This document shows, in pieces, positions 8,837-16,962 of a DNA stretch of 44,975 nt. The DNA comes from Pseudohongiella sp. Lineage in GTDB: Bacteria; Pseudomonadota; Gammaproteobacteria; Pseudomonadales; Pseudohongiellaceae. Position 1 is the stretch's first letter. Each line of letters opens with the position of its first letter. The translations under genes were made by a program, and so were the position numbers. The notes below the pieces were generated by a model, which saw only the letters and a program-made list of their open reading frames with translations, was not told where the DNA came from and did no database searches. The stretch spans positions 1 to 44,975 of the forward strand of contig JAUSCD010000007.1 of NCBI GenBank assembly GCA_030651695.1, written 5' to 3'.

Positions 8837-10321
8837 TTACCCCGGCACCACAATCTCCATCGGCCTGCCCGCTTTTTCTGCTAACGCTTTCAGTTCATCA
8901 CGCAAACTTTCACGTGCTCTGCGCTCGCCATGAATGATGCGTACATGCGTGGGCCATTTGTGCATGCGCCTGACAAAGTTGAGCAGGTCTTTTTGATCGG
9001 CGTGTGCACTGTAGCCACCTATGCTGCGGATCATGGCTCTGACTTCGATTGAAACACCGTCGATGGGGACGGAGGAGTAAAGGGGGACGGAGGAGCTTGC
9101 TCCTCCGTCCCCCTTTACTCCATTGCTGGCAATCTGCAGCAGACGATGCCCGGTGGTGCCACGTGCCTGGTAGCCCACAAAAAGAACGCAGTGCGCCGGA
9201 TCGTTCAGCATGGCTTTTAAATAATTCACGATACGCCCGCCCGCCGCCATGCCGCTGGCCGCCAACACAACCGCTGGTTGCCGCGTACGCGCCAGATGCG
9301 AGACCACTTTTTGATGGGCTTCATGGCTGTCGACAGTAATCAGATTTTCGAAGCTTAGAGGGTGCCGGCCAGCGCGAAGTCGTTGCTGCGCCTCGGCATC
9401 CCAAAATGGTTTGAGCTCGCGATAGACTTCATTAAATTTTGATGCCAGCGGCGAGTCCACGATTACCTGCAGCTTGCTCCAGTCGACGGTGTTGTCTGAC
9501 GGGCTTGTTTTTCTCGCCTCAAAAATCATACCTTCCAGCTCGTACAGAATTTCCTGTGTGCGTCCAATGCTGAAGGCGGGAATCATCACCGTGCCCTGAT
9601 TCTGCAAAGCATGTGTGATGACAGCATGCAGCCTTTTGCGACGTTCGCGACGATTCTCGTGCAGGCGGTTGCCGTAAGTACTTTCGATCACCAGCGCATC
9701 ACACCCATGCGGTGCTTTGGGCGCAGGCAAGAGCGGCGCATAAGGTGCGCCCAGATCTCCCGAGAATACAGTGAGGTGGTGGCGTTTTTCCTTTTTATAG
9801 AAGGTATCCACTTCTACATAAGCTGAACCCAGAATATGCCCTGCCCGCTGCAATCTGACTTTGAGCGTGATCTGATCATTATCAGTGACGGTATGCCACT
9901 GTTTGTATGGTATGGGAACCAGCAGATGTTTGACGGCGGCGAGGAACCGTGTGATCAAAGCCTCATCTTTGGTAAATCCGACCTTGAGCGCGTCTTCTAT
10001 CACCAGCGGCAACAACCGCGCGGAAGGTTCACTGCAGATAATCGGGCCTTTGAAGCCAGCAGCCACAAGGTATGGCAGGCGACCTATGTGGTCGATATGT
10101 ACATGTGTGACCAGCAGGGCCTGAATGGCACTGATATCAAACTCAATGCGATGCTGAGCGTGATGGTCTGATTTGGTGACGTCCTGGCCCTGAAACAGAC
10201 CGCAGTCGACAAGCAGATGGGTGTCGGGAGATGCCTCGTAACGATGGCAACTGCCGGTGACACCGCCGGCGGCGCCATGGTGTGTAAATTGCGGGTAAGC
10301 GTGTGTGGCGGGAAGTTCCAT
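8837..10321 (-). CDS. Beta-CASP metallo-beta-lactamase-fold RNase (CPSF/YSH1-type)
   Basis: The protein (494 residues) belongs to the metallo-beta-lactamase-fold nucleases with a beta-CASP domain, related to CPSF-73; bacterial members act on RNA. The metal motif HVHIDH is near residue 75. Other metal and beta-CASP signatures are FSGDLGAPY, VIESTYGNR, PAFSIGRTQEI, VDSPLA, VVLAASGMAAGGRI, FVGYQARGTTG, and SIGGYSAHADQ near the C-terminus. The start is taken at 10321: GGAGG lies about 11 bases upstream and MELPATHAYPQFTHHG is a natural family start. A longer reading would translate a palindromic repeat at 10398-10443. Residues about 401-420 are encoded by another repeat copy, inserted in frame between QIASNGV and GVSIEVRAMI. 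The target RNA is unknown. Confidence 0.92.
   Translation of the reverse strand: MELPATHAYPQFTHHGAAGGVTGSCHRYEASPDTHLLVDCGLFQGQDVTKSDHHAQHRIEFDISAIQALLVTHVHIDHIGRLPYLVAAGFKGPIICSEPSARLLPLVIEDALKVGFTKDEALITRFLAAVKHLLVPIPYKQWHTVTDNDQITLKVRLQRAGHILGSAYVEVDTFYKKEKRHHLTVFSGDLGAPYAPLLPAPKAPHGCDALVIESTYGNRLHENRRERRKRLHAVITHALQNQGTVMIPAFSIGRTQEILYELEGMIFEARKTSPSDNTVDWSKLQVIVDSPLASKFNEVYRELKPFWDAEAQQRLRAGRHPLSFENLITVDSHEAHQKVVSHLARTRQPAVVLAASGMAAGGRIVNYLKAMLNDPAHCVLFVGYQARGTTGHRLLQIASNGVKGDGGASSSVPLYSSVPIDGVSIEVRAMIRSIGGYSAHADQKDLLNFVRRMHKWPTHVRIIHGERRARESLRDELKALAEKAGRPMEIVVPG
9062..9121. repeat. Half repeat plus 48-bp palindrome inside the beta-CASP nuclease gene
   Basis: A half-site GATGGGGACGGAGGAG (9062-9077) runs into a palindrome with perfect 23-bp arms, 9074-9096 and 9099-9121, around TT. 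The symmetrical extension here is GGAGTAAAG/CTTTACTCC. The right side ends in CTCC, where the matching outer half-site would begin, so this also looks like a nested copy that has lost one outer half. The nuclease reading frame passes through it without a stop. Confidence 0.93.
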
Positions 10322-10397
10322 GATCCCTGTGTCCTCCTTGGTTTCGCTCCGGGTAGGCTCGTACGTGCCGGTGGGATGTTCCTCGGAACGGCGCTTT

Positions 10398-10443
10398 ACA
10401 TGGATGGGGACGGAGGAGCAAGCTCCTCCGTCCCCATCCATGT
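10398..10443. repeat. 46-bp palindromic repeat between the porin-like and nuclease genes
   Basis: Perfect 22-bp arms, 10398-10419 and 10422-10443, flank AA. The copy-specific extension is ACATGGAT/ATCCATGT around the common half-site GGGGACGGAGGAGC. It begins 2 bp after the stop codon of the porin-like gene and lies 77 bp upstream of the nuclease start, both on the minus strand. Confidence 0.95.
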
Positions 10444-10445
10444 CA

Positions 10446-11585
10446 TCAGATACTGAGGGTATACCTCAAGTACATGTCTGTCTCCGAGCGCTTGCGTAAT
10501 GCAGCGCGCGCCAGGTGCAGATCCTTGCGTTCGCGCACGCGCGCTTCCAGCAGATGACCGGTCATTGGCACCCAGGCGTAACGCAGCTCGGTCAGGGCGC
10601 TGTTGCTCTGGAAGTCAGTGGACAACAGCCAGCCTGCTTCGGTCTGGCCGTGCACAACAGCCAGGCTGTGGCCGGGGGCAATATTCATCAGATTGGCGGA
10701 AACATGCCAGGAAAAACTGTCGGCCTTGCCCGTGCCGGGCAAACCCGCAAACTGTAACCGTTGCGTCTCCGGCGCCCACGCCAGCTCAACGCCGGTGACC
10801 AGTTTGGTCTGGTCACGTACCGTCACCTGAGTGGCAACACGACCGGTGACACCCAGGTAGTCGCGGTTCTGTCCGGCGGAAACACCGTTGTAATACAGCG
10901 CCGAAGGAATGTAGGTGACATCAATGGAGCGCTGCGCCCACAAACCGCTGGTATCCTGCGCATCAACCGACACGTAATAGGTGGTGCGACTGGACGAATC
11001 ACCGAAGCTCAGCGGCGAACGACGCAAATTGGAGGTGCCATCCTTGTCGTTGTACTCAAGCAGACCCGTCACATTAAAACCGTGTTCCGTGCGATAAATC
11101 GACTGAATGCCATCGGTATAACCCACATCCCAGCCTGTTGAGTTGGTGCGGCTGAATGACTTGGACGCCACACCGAACAGACGGTTATTGGTCTGAAAAC
11201 GGCCAATACGATGATCCCATTTTCCATAACGGGCGCGAACAAAAAACTCATCCAGAGTGGATTCCCCGGCAGCAATACTGCTGGCGCCGGGATTGACGCC
11301 ATCAAACAGCTTTACCCAACCGCTGTTGTTGTCCTTGTTATGCACACGTGCGGCGTATCGGCCTTTGAATGACCAGGTGTCGTCGACGGTCCACAACAGA
11401 CCCGCTCGCACCCGCAGGCGCAACATATCGTCATCAGTCTGCGCATTGTTACGCTCATCGCGCTCAAAGCCGAAGTACCCGAAACGGATATCGCCTGAAA
11501 AATCCAGATTTTGCGCATCAACATCCGATACCACCGTCAGCGCCAGAACCGGCACCAAAGCCAGCAGCAATTGTTTGTGTTTCAA
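10446..11585 (-). CDS. Outer-membrane porin-like beta-barrel protein
   Basis: The protein (about 379 residues) looks like an outer-membrane barrel of the alginate-export/porin type. After a signal peptide (KHKQLLLALVPVLALTVV, cleavage near VDAQ) the sequence is strand after strand, with aromatic girdle residues and turns such as DKDGTSNLRRS and TGKADSFSW. It opens with DIRFGYFGFERDERNN and ends with MYLRYTLSI. The start is set at a TTG (11585) because GGGGAG lies 6 bases upstream and the signal peptide then begins MKHKQ. An ATG at 11609 adds eight residues and has a poorer ribosome binding site. The gene lies downstream of msrA on the same strand after a gap of about 176 bp, so it probably has its own promoter. 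The substrate is unknown. Confidence 0.78.
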   Translation of the reverse strand: MKHKQLLLALVPVLALTVVSDVDAQNLDFSGDIRFGYFGFERDERNNAQTDDDMLRLRVRAGLLWTVDDTWSFKGRYAARVHNKDNNSGWVKLFDGVNPGASSIAAGESTLDEFFVRARYGKWDHRIGRFQTNNRLFGVASKSFSRTNSTGWDVGYTDGIQSIYRTEHGFNVTGLLEYNDKDGTSNLRRSPLSFGDSSSRTTYYVSVDAQDTSGLWAQRSIDVTYIPSALYYNGVSAGQNRDYLGVTGRVATQVTVRDQTKLVTGVELAWAPETQRLQFAGLPGTGKADSFSWHVSANLMNIAPGHSLAVVHGQTEAGWLLSTDFQSNSALTELRYAWVPMTGHLLEARVRERKDLHLARAALRKRSETDMYLRYTLSI

Positions 11586-11761
11586 CTGTTTCTCCCCTTT
11601 CCGGGCCATGGCTTCAGCCACAACCTCACGTTTTTGAATGCTCGTACACGCCGCCACAAACCGGTTGTCATCATCCGGTCACATGACAAAACGATGGCAT
11701 TTTAACTACAGTTTTATGACATTTGCGTGACAATCATCAAAAACGGCTGAAATTTGTGCTT

Positions 11762-12397
11762 TTATGCTGTCCCTATAAGGCAAGGCAAGCCGCGAATTCC
11801 GCAATATCCATTCGGATTTTTGTCGAGATACTGCTGATGATACTCCTCGGCATAATAGAAATCGGCCAGCGCTGCGATATCTGTAGTGATTTGCCCCATG
11901 CCGGCATCCTGCAAGCGTTGTTGTGCCTGTTGTTGGCTGTGAACAGCAATCAGCAGCTGTTCTTCGGAGGTGGCATAGATAGCAGAGCGATACTGCGTGC
12001 CCCGATCATTACCCTGCCTCATGCCCTGGGTCGGATCATGTGAACCCCAGAATACGCTCAGCAACTGCCGATAACTGATCTTCGCCGGATCAAAATTCAC
12101 CAGCACCACCTCGGTATGGCCTGTCTGCCCGCTACAGACTTCTTCATAAGTGGGGTTTGGAGTAAAACCGCCGGCATACCCGACCGCAGTGCTGAATACT
12201 CCCGGCAGCTTCCAGAACACCCTTTCCGCGCCCCAGAAACAGCCCAGCGCAAAAACCGCCTGTTCCAGACCAGCGGGTAGCGGTGGCACCATGGTGTTGC
12301 CGGTGACGGTATGTATCCCTGAAATCGTCACCGCCTGCGCACGGCCTTTAAGAGCGGTATCAGCGTCTGGCATACGGGTTTTGTCTGTGAACCACAT
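11762..12397 (-). CDS. msrA: Peptide methionine sulfoxide reductase MsrA
   Basis: MsrA reduces the S-form of methionine sulfoxide in oxidised proteins, using thioredoxin. The catalytic motif GCFWGAE is near residue 53, followed by GYAGG, the HTEVV motif and [12 protein letters not shown]. Two C-terminal cysteines in [11 protein letters not shown] are probable resolving residues. At 211 residues with a 50-residue N-terminal extension ([16 protein letters not shown], then HTVTGNTM), it matches the long MsrA type of enterobacteria and pseudomonads, which supports the ATG at 12397. GGGAG lies a few bases upstream. It is divergent from argD. Confidence 0.96.
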   Translation of the reverse strand: MWFTDKTRMPDADTALKGRAQAVTISGIHTVTGNTMVPPLPAGLEQAVFALGCFWGAERVFWKLPGVFSTAVGYAGGFTPNPTYEEVCSGQTGHTEVVLVNFDPAKISYRQLLSVFWGSHDPTQGMRQGNDRGTQYRSAIYATSEEQLLIAVHSQQQAQQRLQDAGMGQITTDIAALADFYYAEEYHQQYLDKNPNGYCGIRGLPCLIGTA

Positions 12398-12488
12398 AAA
12401 TAACTCCCGGCGACTGGCGCCTATACACGAATAGCATCGAAGCCTAGAATATCACCATCTTGAACACAGGCTTTACTAGGAAATCGAT

Positions 12489-13664
12489 ATGAGCTCAGCG
12501 TTAATGGCTAACTATGGCCACCCGGAACTGCAATTTGAACATGGAAAAGGTGTTTATCTGTACACCGCCGATCAGCAGCGTTACCTGGATTTTACAGCCG
12601 GCATTGCCGTCAATTGCCTGGGGCATTGTCATCCCCACCTGGTGAAGGCCATTCGGGAGCAGTCCGAACGCCTCTGGCACACCTCCAACCTGTTCAGCAA
12701 TATCCCCACGGAGCGCCTGGCTCAACGTCTGGTTGACCTGAGTTTTGCCGACCGTGTGTTTTTTGCCAACTCCGGTACGGAGGCTGTGGAATGCGGCTTC
12801 AAGATGATGCGCCGTTTCCACTACCATCATGGCCGCAAGCAGCGGGTGCGTATTATTTCCCTGACCCAGTCCTTTCATGGCCGCACACTGGCGCCAGTTG
12901 CTGCCTGTCTGAACCCATTACATACCGAAGGTTTTCTGGTGGGTGACAGTGGATTCGATCAGGTGCCGTTCGGTGATCTGGAGGCGTTGAAAGCCGCCAT
13001 TACCGACCAGACTGCCGGTGTCATCCTGGAGCCGGTACAGGGCGAAGGCGGCATCCGTGCCGTCCCGGTTGAATACCTGAAAGCAGTTCGTCAGTTGTGT
13101 GACGCAAACAACATTCTGCTGATGTTTGACGAAGTACAATCCGGCATGGGTCGTACTGGTTATCTGTTTGCCCACGAAGCACTGGGTGTCACCCCTGATC
13201 TGCTGGCCTCGGCCAAAGGACTGGGCGGCGGCTTCCCTATCGGCGCCTGTTTATCCACTGAGCGCGTTGCGGAAGTCATGACCGCAGGCACACATGGCAG
13301 CACTTTTGGTGGTAATCCACTGGCTACAGCGGTGGGAAATGCGGTACTGGATGTCATTGCGACACCGGAGTTTCTGCAGCAGGTTCAGGCGCGCTCTGCC
13401 CGTTTACGCGCCGGGCTTGATGGCCTCATCAGCAAGTATCCCCAGCTGCTGGCTGAACACACTGGCCTGGGCCTGATGACCGGGCTGCGCTGCGTCTGCT
13501 CCAATGCCGATCTGATCAAGGCCATGCACGGACAAAAGTTGCTGGCGGTGAAAGCCGGTGGCAATTCGGTGCGCTTGTTGCCGCCATTGAATATTACAGA
13601 GACCGAAGTTGACGAGGCTCTGGCTCTGCTGGACAAGGCCTGCGCCACACTGCAGAAGGCCTGA
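12489..13664 (+). CDS. argD: Acetylornithine/succinyldiaminopimelate aminotransferase ArgD
   Basis: This class III PLP-dependent aminotransferase (391 residues) converts N-acetylglutamate semialdehyde and glutamate to N-acetylornithine and 2-oxoglutarate in arginine synthesis; many homologues also serve lysine synthesis. Visible features are DFTAGIAVNCLGHCHP, the PLP phosphate motif NSGTEAVE, the FHGRT loop, EPVQGEGG, the cofactor aspartate in LLMFDEVQSGMGRTG, and the PLP lysine K243 in ASAKGLGGG. HGSTFGGNPLA follows. AGGA lies 8 bases before the ATG. The astC/aruC paralogue of arginine degradation cannot be ruled out from sequence alone, but no arginine-catabolic genes are next to it. Confidence 0.92.
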   Translation: MSSALMANYGHPELQFEHGKGVYLYTADQQRYLDFTAGIAVNCLGHCHPHLVKAIREQSERLWHTSNLFSNIPTERLAQRLVDLSFADRVFFANSGTEAVECGFKMMRRFHYHHGRKQRVRIISLTQSFHGRTLAPVAACLNPLHTEGFLVGDSGFDQVPFGDLEALKAAITDQTAGVILEPVQGEGGIRAVPVEYLKAVRQLCDANNILLMFDEVQSGMGRTGYLFAHEALGVTPDLLASAKGLGGGFPIGACLSTERVAEVMTAGTHGSTFGGNPLATAVGNAVLDVIATPEFLQQVQARSARLRAGLDGLISKYPQLLAEHTGLGLMTGLRCVCSNADLIKAMHGQKLLAVKAGGNSVRLLPPLNITETEVDEALALLDKACATLQKA

Positions 13665-13687
13665 TACTGGAACGGTTAATATTTAGC

Positions 13688-13715
13688 TCAAGCTTTCCGG
13701 ACGGATGTTCGATAA
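13688..13715 (+). promoter_or_regulatory. Possible sigma-28 (FliA)-like promoter
   Basis: TCAAGCTT, a 12-base spacer and TTCGATAA resemble the flagellar sigma-28 pattern TAAAGTTT-N11-GCCGATAA, with six of eight -10 positions matching and a spacer one base long. It lies about 58 bp before the cyclic-di-GMP gene. This is weaker than the one at 16857. Confidence 0.35.
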
Positions 13716-13772
13716 TATAAAAATAACAACAATAACCACAATACGCCGCCAGGAAAGGCAGCCGGATTAACC

Positions 13773-16700
13773 ATGGAACCAAGTTCTACTACAAACCTGC
13801 TCGCGTCAGGCGACTCAGGCTGCCCGCTCATTCTGGGAAAACTCTGTCCAGAGCGTTCTGCCGGGCTGGAAAATCCTCATACAGCGGTTGCGCTGTGTGC
13901 AGACCTTTATTGGCAGGAAGATGCCAACGGCGTTTGCACGGGCATCTGCAGCTACAGTGCGGGCACAGCGCTGACAGCAAAATACCTGTTCAATCGGCAA
14001 CTACGCGCCATTGGTGGTGTTTTCAGTCAAGCGGGCTCGACTCCGCACTGGCAGCAATACCTCGACGCCACCAGCTCGCGCAAACCTTTCCGCCAACTGC
14101 ATTGCCTGATCTCTCTGCAAAATGGCAGTGACTGTTTTTTACAGATCAGCGGCGCACCACAGTTTGATGAACAGGGTGTATTTCTGGGATATGAATGCCT
14201 GGCGATAGATATCACGCGGGAACAGCGTCAGGAAACCAGTCTGCAGCGCTTCCGGGCCGCCATGGATATGTCCATGGATATGATTTACCTGGTAGACCGC
14301 GAAACCCTGTCCTTCGTCGATGTCAACGATACTGCCTGCCAGAATGCCGGCCTCACCCGTCAGCAGATGCTGGCCATGGGGCCGATGGAAATCCTGGGTT
14401 TCACACAGGAAGAACTGATTGCGCGTTACGATCGCCTGATCAACGAAGGCCAAAGCAGTCGTATCGAACGTAAAGTCAAACGTCTTAACGGACAAAGTGC
14501 CATCATTGAAATCCACAGTCGGGCGACCCGCATCAACGGACGCTGGATAATTATCGGCGTCAGCCGCGATATCTCCGAACGTAAAAAAGCCGAGAGTGAG
14601 AGTTTGAAACTGCAGCGGCTTTTTTCTGCGCTCAGTTTGACCAACGAAGCCATCCTGCGCGCTACCACGGTCGATCAGCTCTACGAGCACGCCTGCCAGG
14701 CTGCAGTGTCCAGCGAACTTTTTGCGATCACCAGCGTGCTGATACCGAATGCAAGCGGCCATTTTTATGCGCGCACAACTGCTGGCAATGTGCTGCCGAT
14801 CATGAAAAAAACCCGCGTCAGTTCAGATCCGGGTCAGCCTGAAGGGCGCAGCATGACGGCCATCGCCTATCGCACAGGCAGAGCGCTTTTCTCCAACGAT
14901 TTTCTGAGTGATGAACGCACAGCCGCATGGCATGAACATGCGCGCCTGCATGGCATTGCAAGTGCCGCCGCATTGCCCTTGTTCCAGCAAAAGAAACCGA
15001 TCGCTGTGATGGTGTTTTACTCTGCTGAAAAAGACATGTTTGATGAGCGCACTCAAAGTATTTTGCAAAGCATTGCCGACAACACCTCTTTTGCACTCGA
15101 CAGTTTTGCCAGTGCTGCAGAACAGGCAACGGCGTCAGAAAGAATTCGTCAGAATGAAGAACGGTTTCGCAGCCTGACCAACCTGAGTTCGGATTTTTAC
15201 TGGGAGATGGACAGACATCTGCGGTTTACGCTGTATGAAGGACGTATTATCGGGCACAGTAACAAGTCCGCTGTCGAGAGCGCTATTGGCCATACCCTGT
15301 GGGAAAACCCGGGGGTTGAACCCGACTCCATGAATTGGAAGCAGTTCCGGCGTCAGCTCAAAAAAGAACAGGCATTCCGTGACTTCGAATTTTCGTTCAC
15401 CAATATTGACGGCCATCTGTATCATTTGACACTCAGTGGCGAACCCATGCTTGATTCAGATGGCCAGTTTGATGGCTACCGGGGCGTCACGCGCGATATC
15501 ACTGGCAAAAAACGCATTGCCAACCACATCAAGTTTCTGGCTACCCATGACACGCTGACCGGCTTGCCCAACAGGGTGATGTTCAGCGAGTTGCTCGGCC
15601 AGGCAATACGTAATGCCAACCGTTATAAAGACCAGCGTTTTGCCGTGCTGTTTATAGATCTGGACAGATTCAAGGCAGTGAACGACACCTACGGTCACCA
15701 GACCGGTGACCTGTTACTGACTGAAGTGGCATCACGGCTGAAAGTACCGCTGAGAAATTCCGATATTGTGGCAAGACTGGGCGGCGATGAATTTGTAGTG
15801 CTGCTGCAAAAAGTATCCGACAGAGATCACGCCGGCCATATAGCTTCCAACATCCTGAAAATTTTCGGCCAGCCTATCACGCTGGAGCAACGCGAATTTC
15901 TGATCAGTGCCAGCATTGGCATCAGTCTGTATGGTGTCGACGCCAACAATGAAGAAGCGCTGATGACACACGCCGATACCGCCATGTACGCGGCCAAGGA
16001 AGAGGGTCGCAACAACTATCGTCTTTACTCCGCAGAGTTACATCAACACAAACAGGAGCGCGCCGGACTCGCCATTCAGCTGCGTCATGCATTAAGTCGC
16101 GGAGAGCTGTCGCTGAATTATCAGGCAAAACTGGAGTTGTCCACGGGACGTGTGGCCGGTGTCGAAGCATTGCTACGCTGGCATCATCCTGAGCTTGGCG
16201 AGATCCCCCCGAACCAGTTTATTCCGATTGCCGAGGACAACGGCCTGATTGTGCCAATCGGCGAGTGGGTGATAGCAACCGCATGCCGGCAGGTGCTGGA
16301 GTGGCAGCAAAAAGGCTTGCCGCCTCTGTCGCTTGCCGTCAATCTTTCTGCACGGCAGTTCAACCATCCGGAACTGACGTCTTACATCAGGCAGACACTT
16401 GAATCTGTTGGCTTCCCGGCTGAGCAACTGGAACTGGAGATCACAGAAAGCGTGGTGATGCAAAATCCTGAACATGCCATCAGCCTGATGCAGGAAATGA
16501 AACGTCTGGGAATTCGTTTTGCGCTGGATGATTTTGGTACGGGTTATTCTTCGCTTGGGCAACTGCGACACTATCCTATCGACACCTTGAAAATAGATCG
16601 CGCGTTTATCCGGGATCTGGCGAGCAGCCGCGAAGACCAGGCTATCAGCAAAGCCATCATTTCCATGAGCAAAACGCTGGGCCTGTCGGTGGTTGCGGAA

Positions 16701-16850
16701 GGTGTTGAGAACCTGAAACAAATGGATTTCCTGCGTCATTACCAATGTGATCAGATCCAGGGCTTTTTCTACCACCGGCCGGCCACCGCTGAGAGGTTCG
16801 TCATCTGGTATCACCAGCAGTCGGGTGAGACTATTGCAGCAGGCAAATAA
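13773..16850 (+). CDS. PAS-PAS-GAF-PAS-GGDEF-EAL cyclic-di-GMP signalling protein
   Basis: This 1025-residue, apparently soluble protein can in principle make and break cyclic-di-GMP. In order it has a PAS-like domain (about 40-150), a PAS domain ending GVSRDISERKKAE (about 160-275), a GAF domain (about 290-435), a third PAS domain ending GYRGVTRDITGKKRI (about 455-580), a diguanylate cyclase domain with an intact GGDEF at about residue 670, and a phosphodiesterase domain with EALLRW at about 798, NLSARQF, ITES, DDFGTGYSS, LKIDRAF, AEGVE and QGFFYHRP. All catalytic motifs appear intact. No membrane segment or signal peptide is visible, so sensing is probably cytoplasmic. The neighbouring chemoreceptor and two sigma-28-like promoters suggest a link to motility control. 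Confidence 0.95.
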   Translation: MEPSSTTNLLASGDSGCPLILGKLCPERSAGLENPHTAVALCADLYWQEDANGVCTGICSYSAGTALTAKYLFNRQLRAIGGVFSQAGSTPHWQQYLDATSSRKPFRQLHCLISLQNGSDCFLQISGAPQFDEQGVFLGYECLAIDITREQRQETSLQRFRAAMDMSMDMIYLVDRETLSFVDVNDTACQNAGLTRQQMLAMGPMEILGFTQEELIARYDRLINEGQSSRIERKVKRLNGQSAIIEIHSRATRINGRWIIIGVSRDISERKKAESESLKLQRLFSALSLTNEAILRATTVDQLYEHACQAAVSSELFAITSVLIPNASGHFYARTTAGNVLPIMKKTRVSSDPGQPEGRSMTAIAYRTGRALFSNDFLSDERTAAWHEHARLHGIASAAALPLFQQKKPIAVMVFYSAEKDMFDERTQSILQSIADNTSFALDSFASAAEQATASERIRQNEERFRSLTNLSSDFYWEMDRHLRFTLYEGRIIGHSNKSAVESAIGHTLWENPGVEPDSMNWKQFRRQLKKEQAFRDFEFSFTNIDGHLYHLTLSGEPMLDSDGQFDGYRGVTRDITGKKRIANHIKFLATHDTLTGLPNRVMFSELLGQAIRNANRYKDQRFAVLFIDLDRFKAVNDTYGHQTGDLLLTEVASRLKVPLRNSDIVARLGGDEFVVLLQKVSDRDHAGHIASNILKIFGQPITLEQREFLISASIGISLYGVDANNEEALMTHADTAMYAAKEEGRNNYRLYSAELHQHKQERAGLAIQLRHALSRGELSLNYQAKLELSTGRVAGVEALLRWHHPELGEIPPNQFIPIAEDNGLIVPIGEWVIATACRQVLEWQQKGLPPLSLAVNLSARQFNHPELTSYIRQTLESVGFPAEQLELEITESVVMQNPEHAISLMQEMKRLGIRFALDDFGTGYSSLGQLRHYPIDTLKIDRAFIRDLASSREDQAISKAIISMSKTLGLSVVAEGVENLKQMDFLRHYQCDQIQGFFYHRPATAERFVIWYHQQSGETIAAGK

Positions 16851-16856
16851 TTCGGG

Positions 16857-16883
16857 TCAAGTTTTGTGACAACAGGCCGCTAT
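16857..16883 (+). promoter_or_regulatory. Probable sigma-28 (FliA) promoter of the chemoreceptor gene
   Basis: TCAAGTTT (16857-16864), exactly 11 bases, then GCCGCTAT (16876-16883). The flagellar sigma consensus is TAAAGTTT-N11-GCCGATAA, so 13 of 16 positions match. It lies about 80 bp before the ATG of a chemoreceptor, the expected gene class for FliA control. Confidence 0.65.
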
Positions 16884-16962
16884 TGTCTTTGAACGCACCA
16901 CGATCGCTGGACTGGGTTTTTCAGCACACGTGCAAAGCAGAGCAAGAGAGAGAGCCGCTACC

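Noticed and set aside
10322-10441. N-terminal extension of the beta-CASP nuclease through the palindrome at 10398-10443
   Set aside because: The extension would begin inside the repeat and has no ribosome binding site, whereas the ATG at 10321 has one and gives a family-like start.
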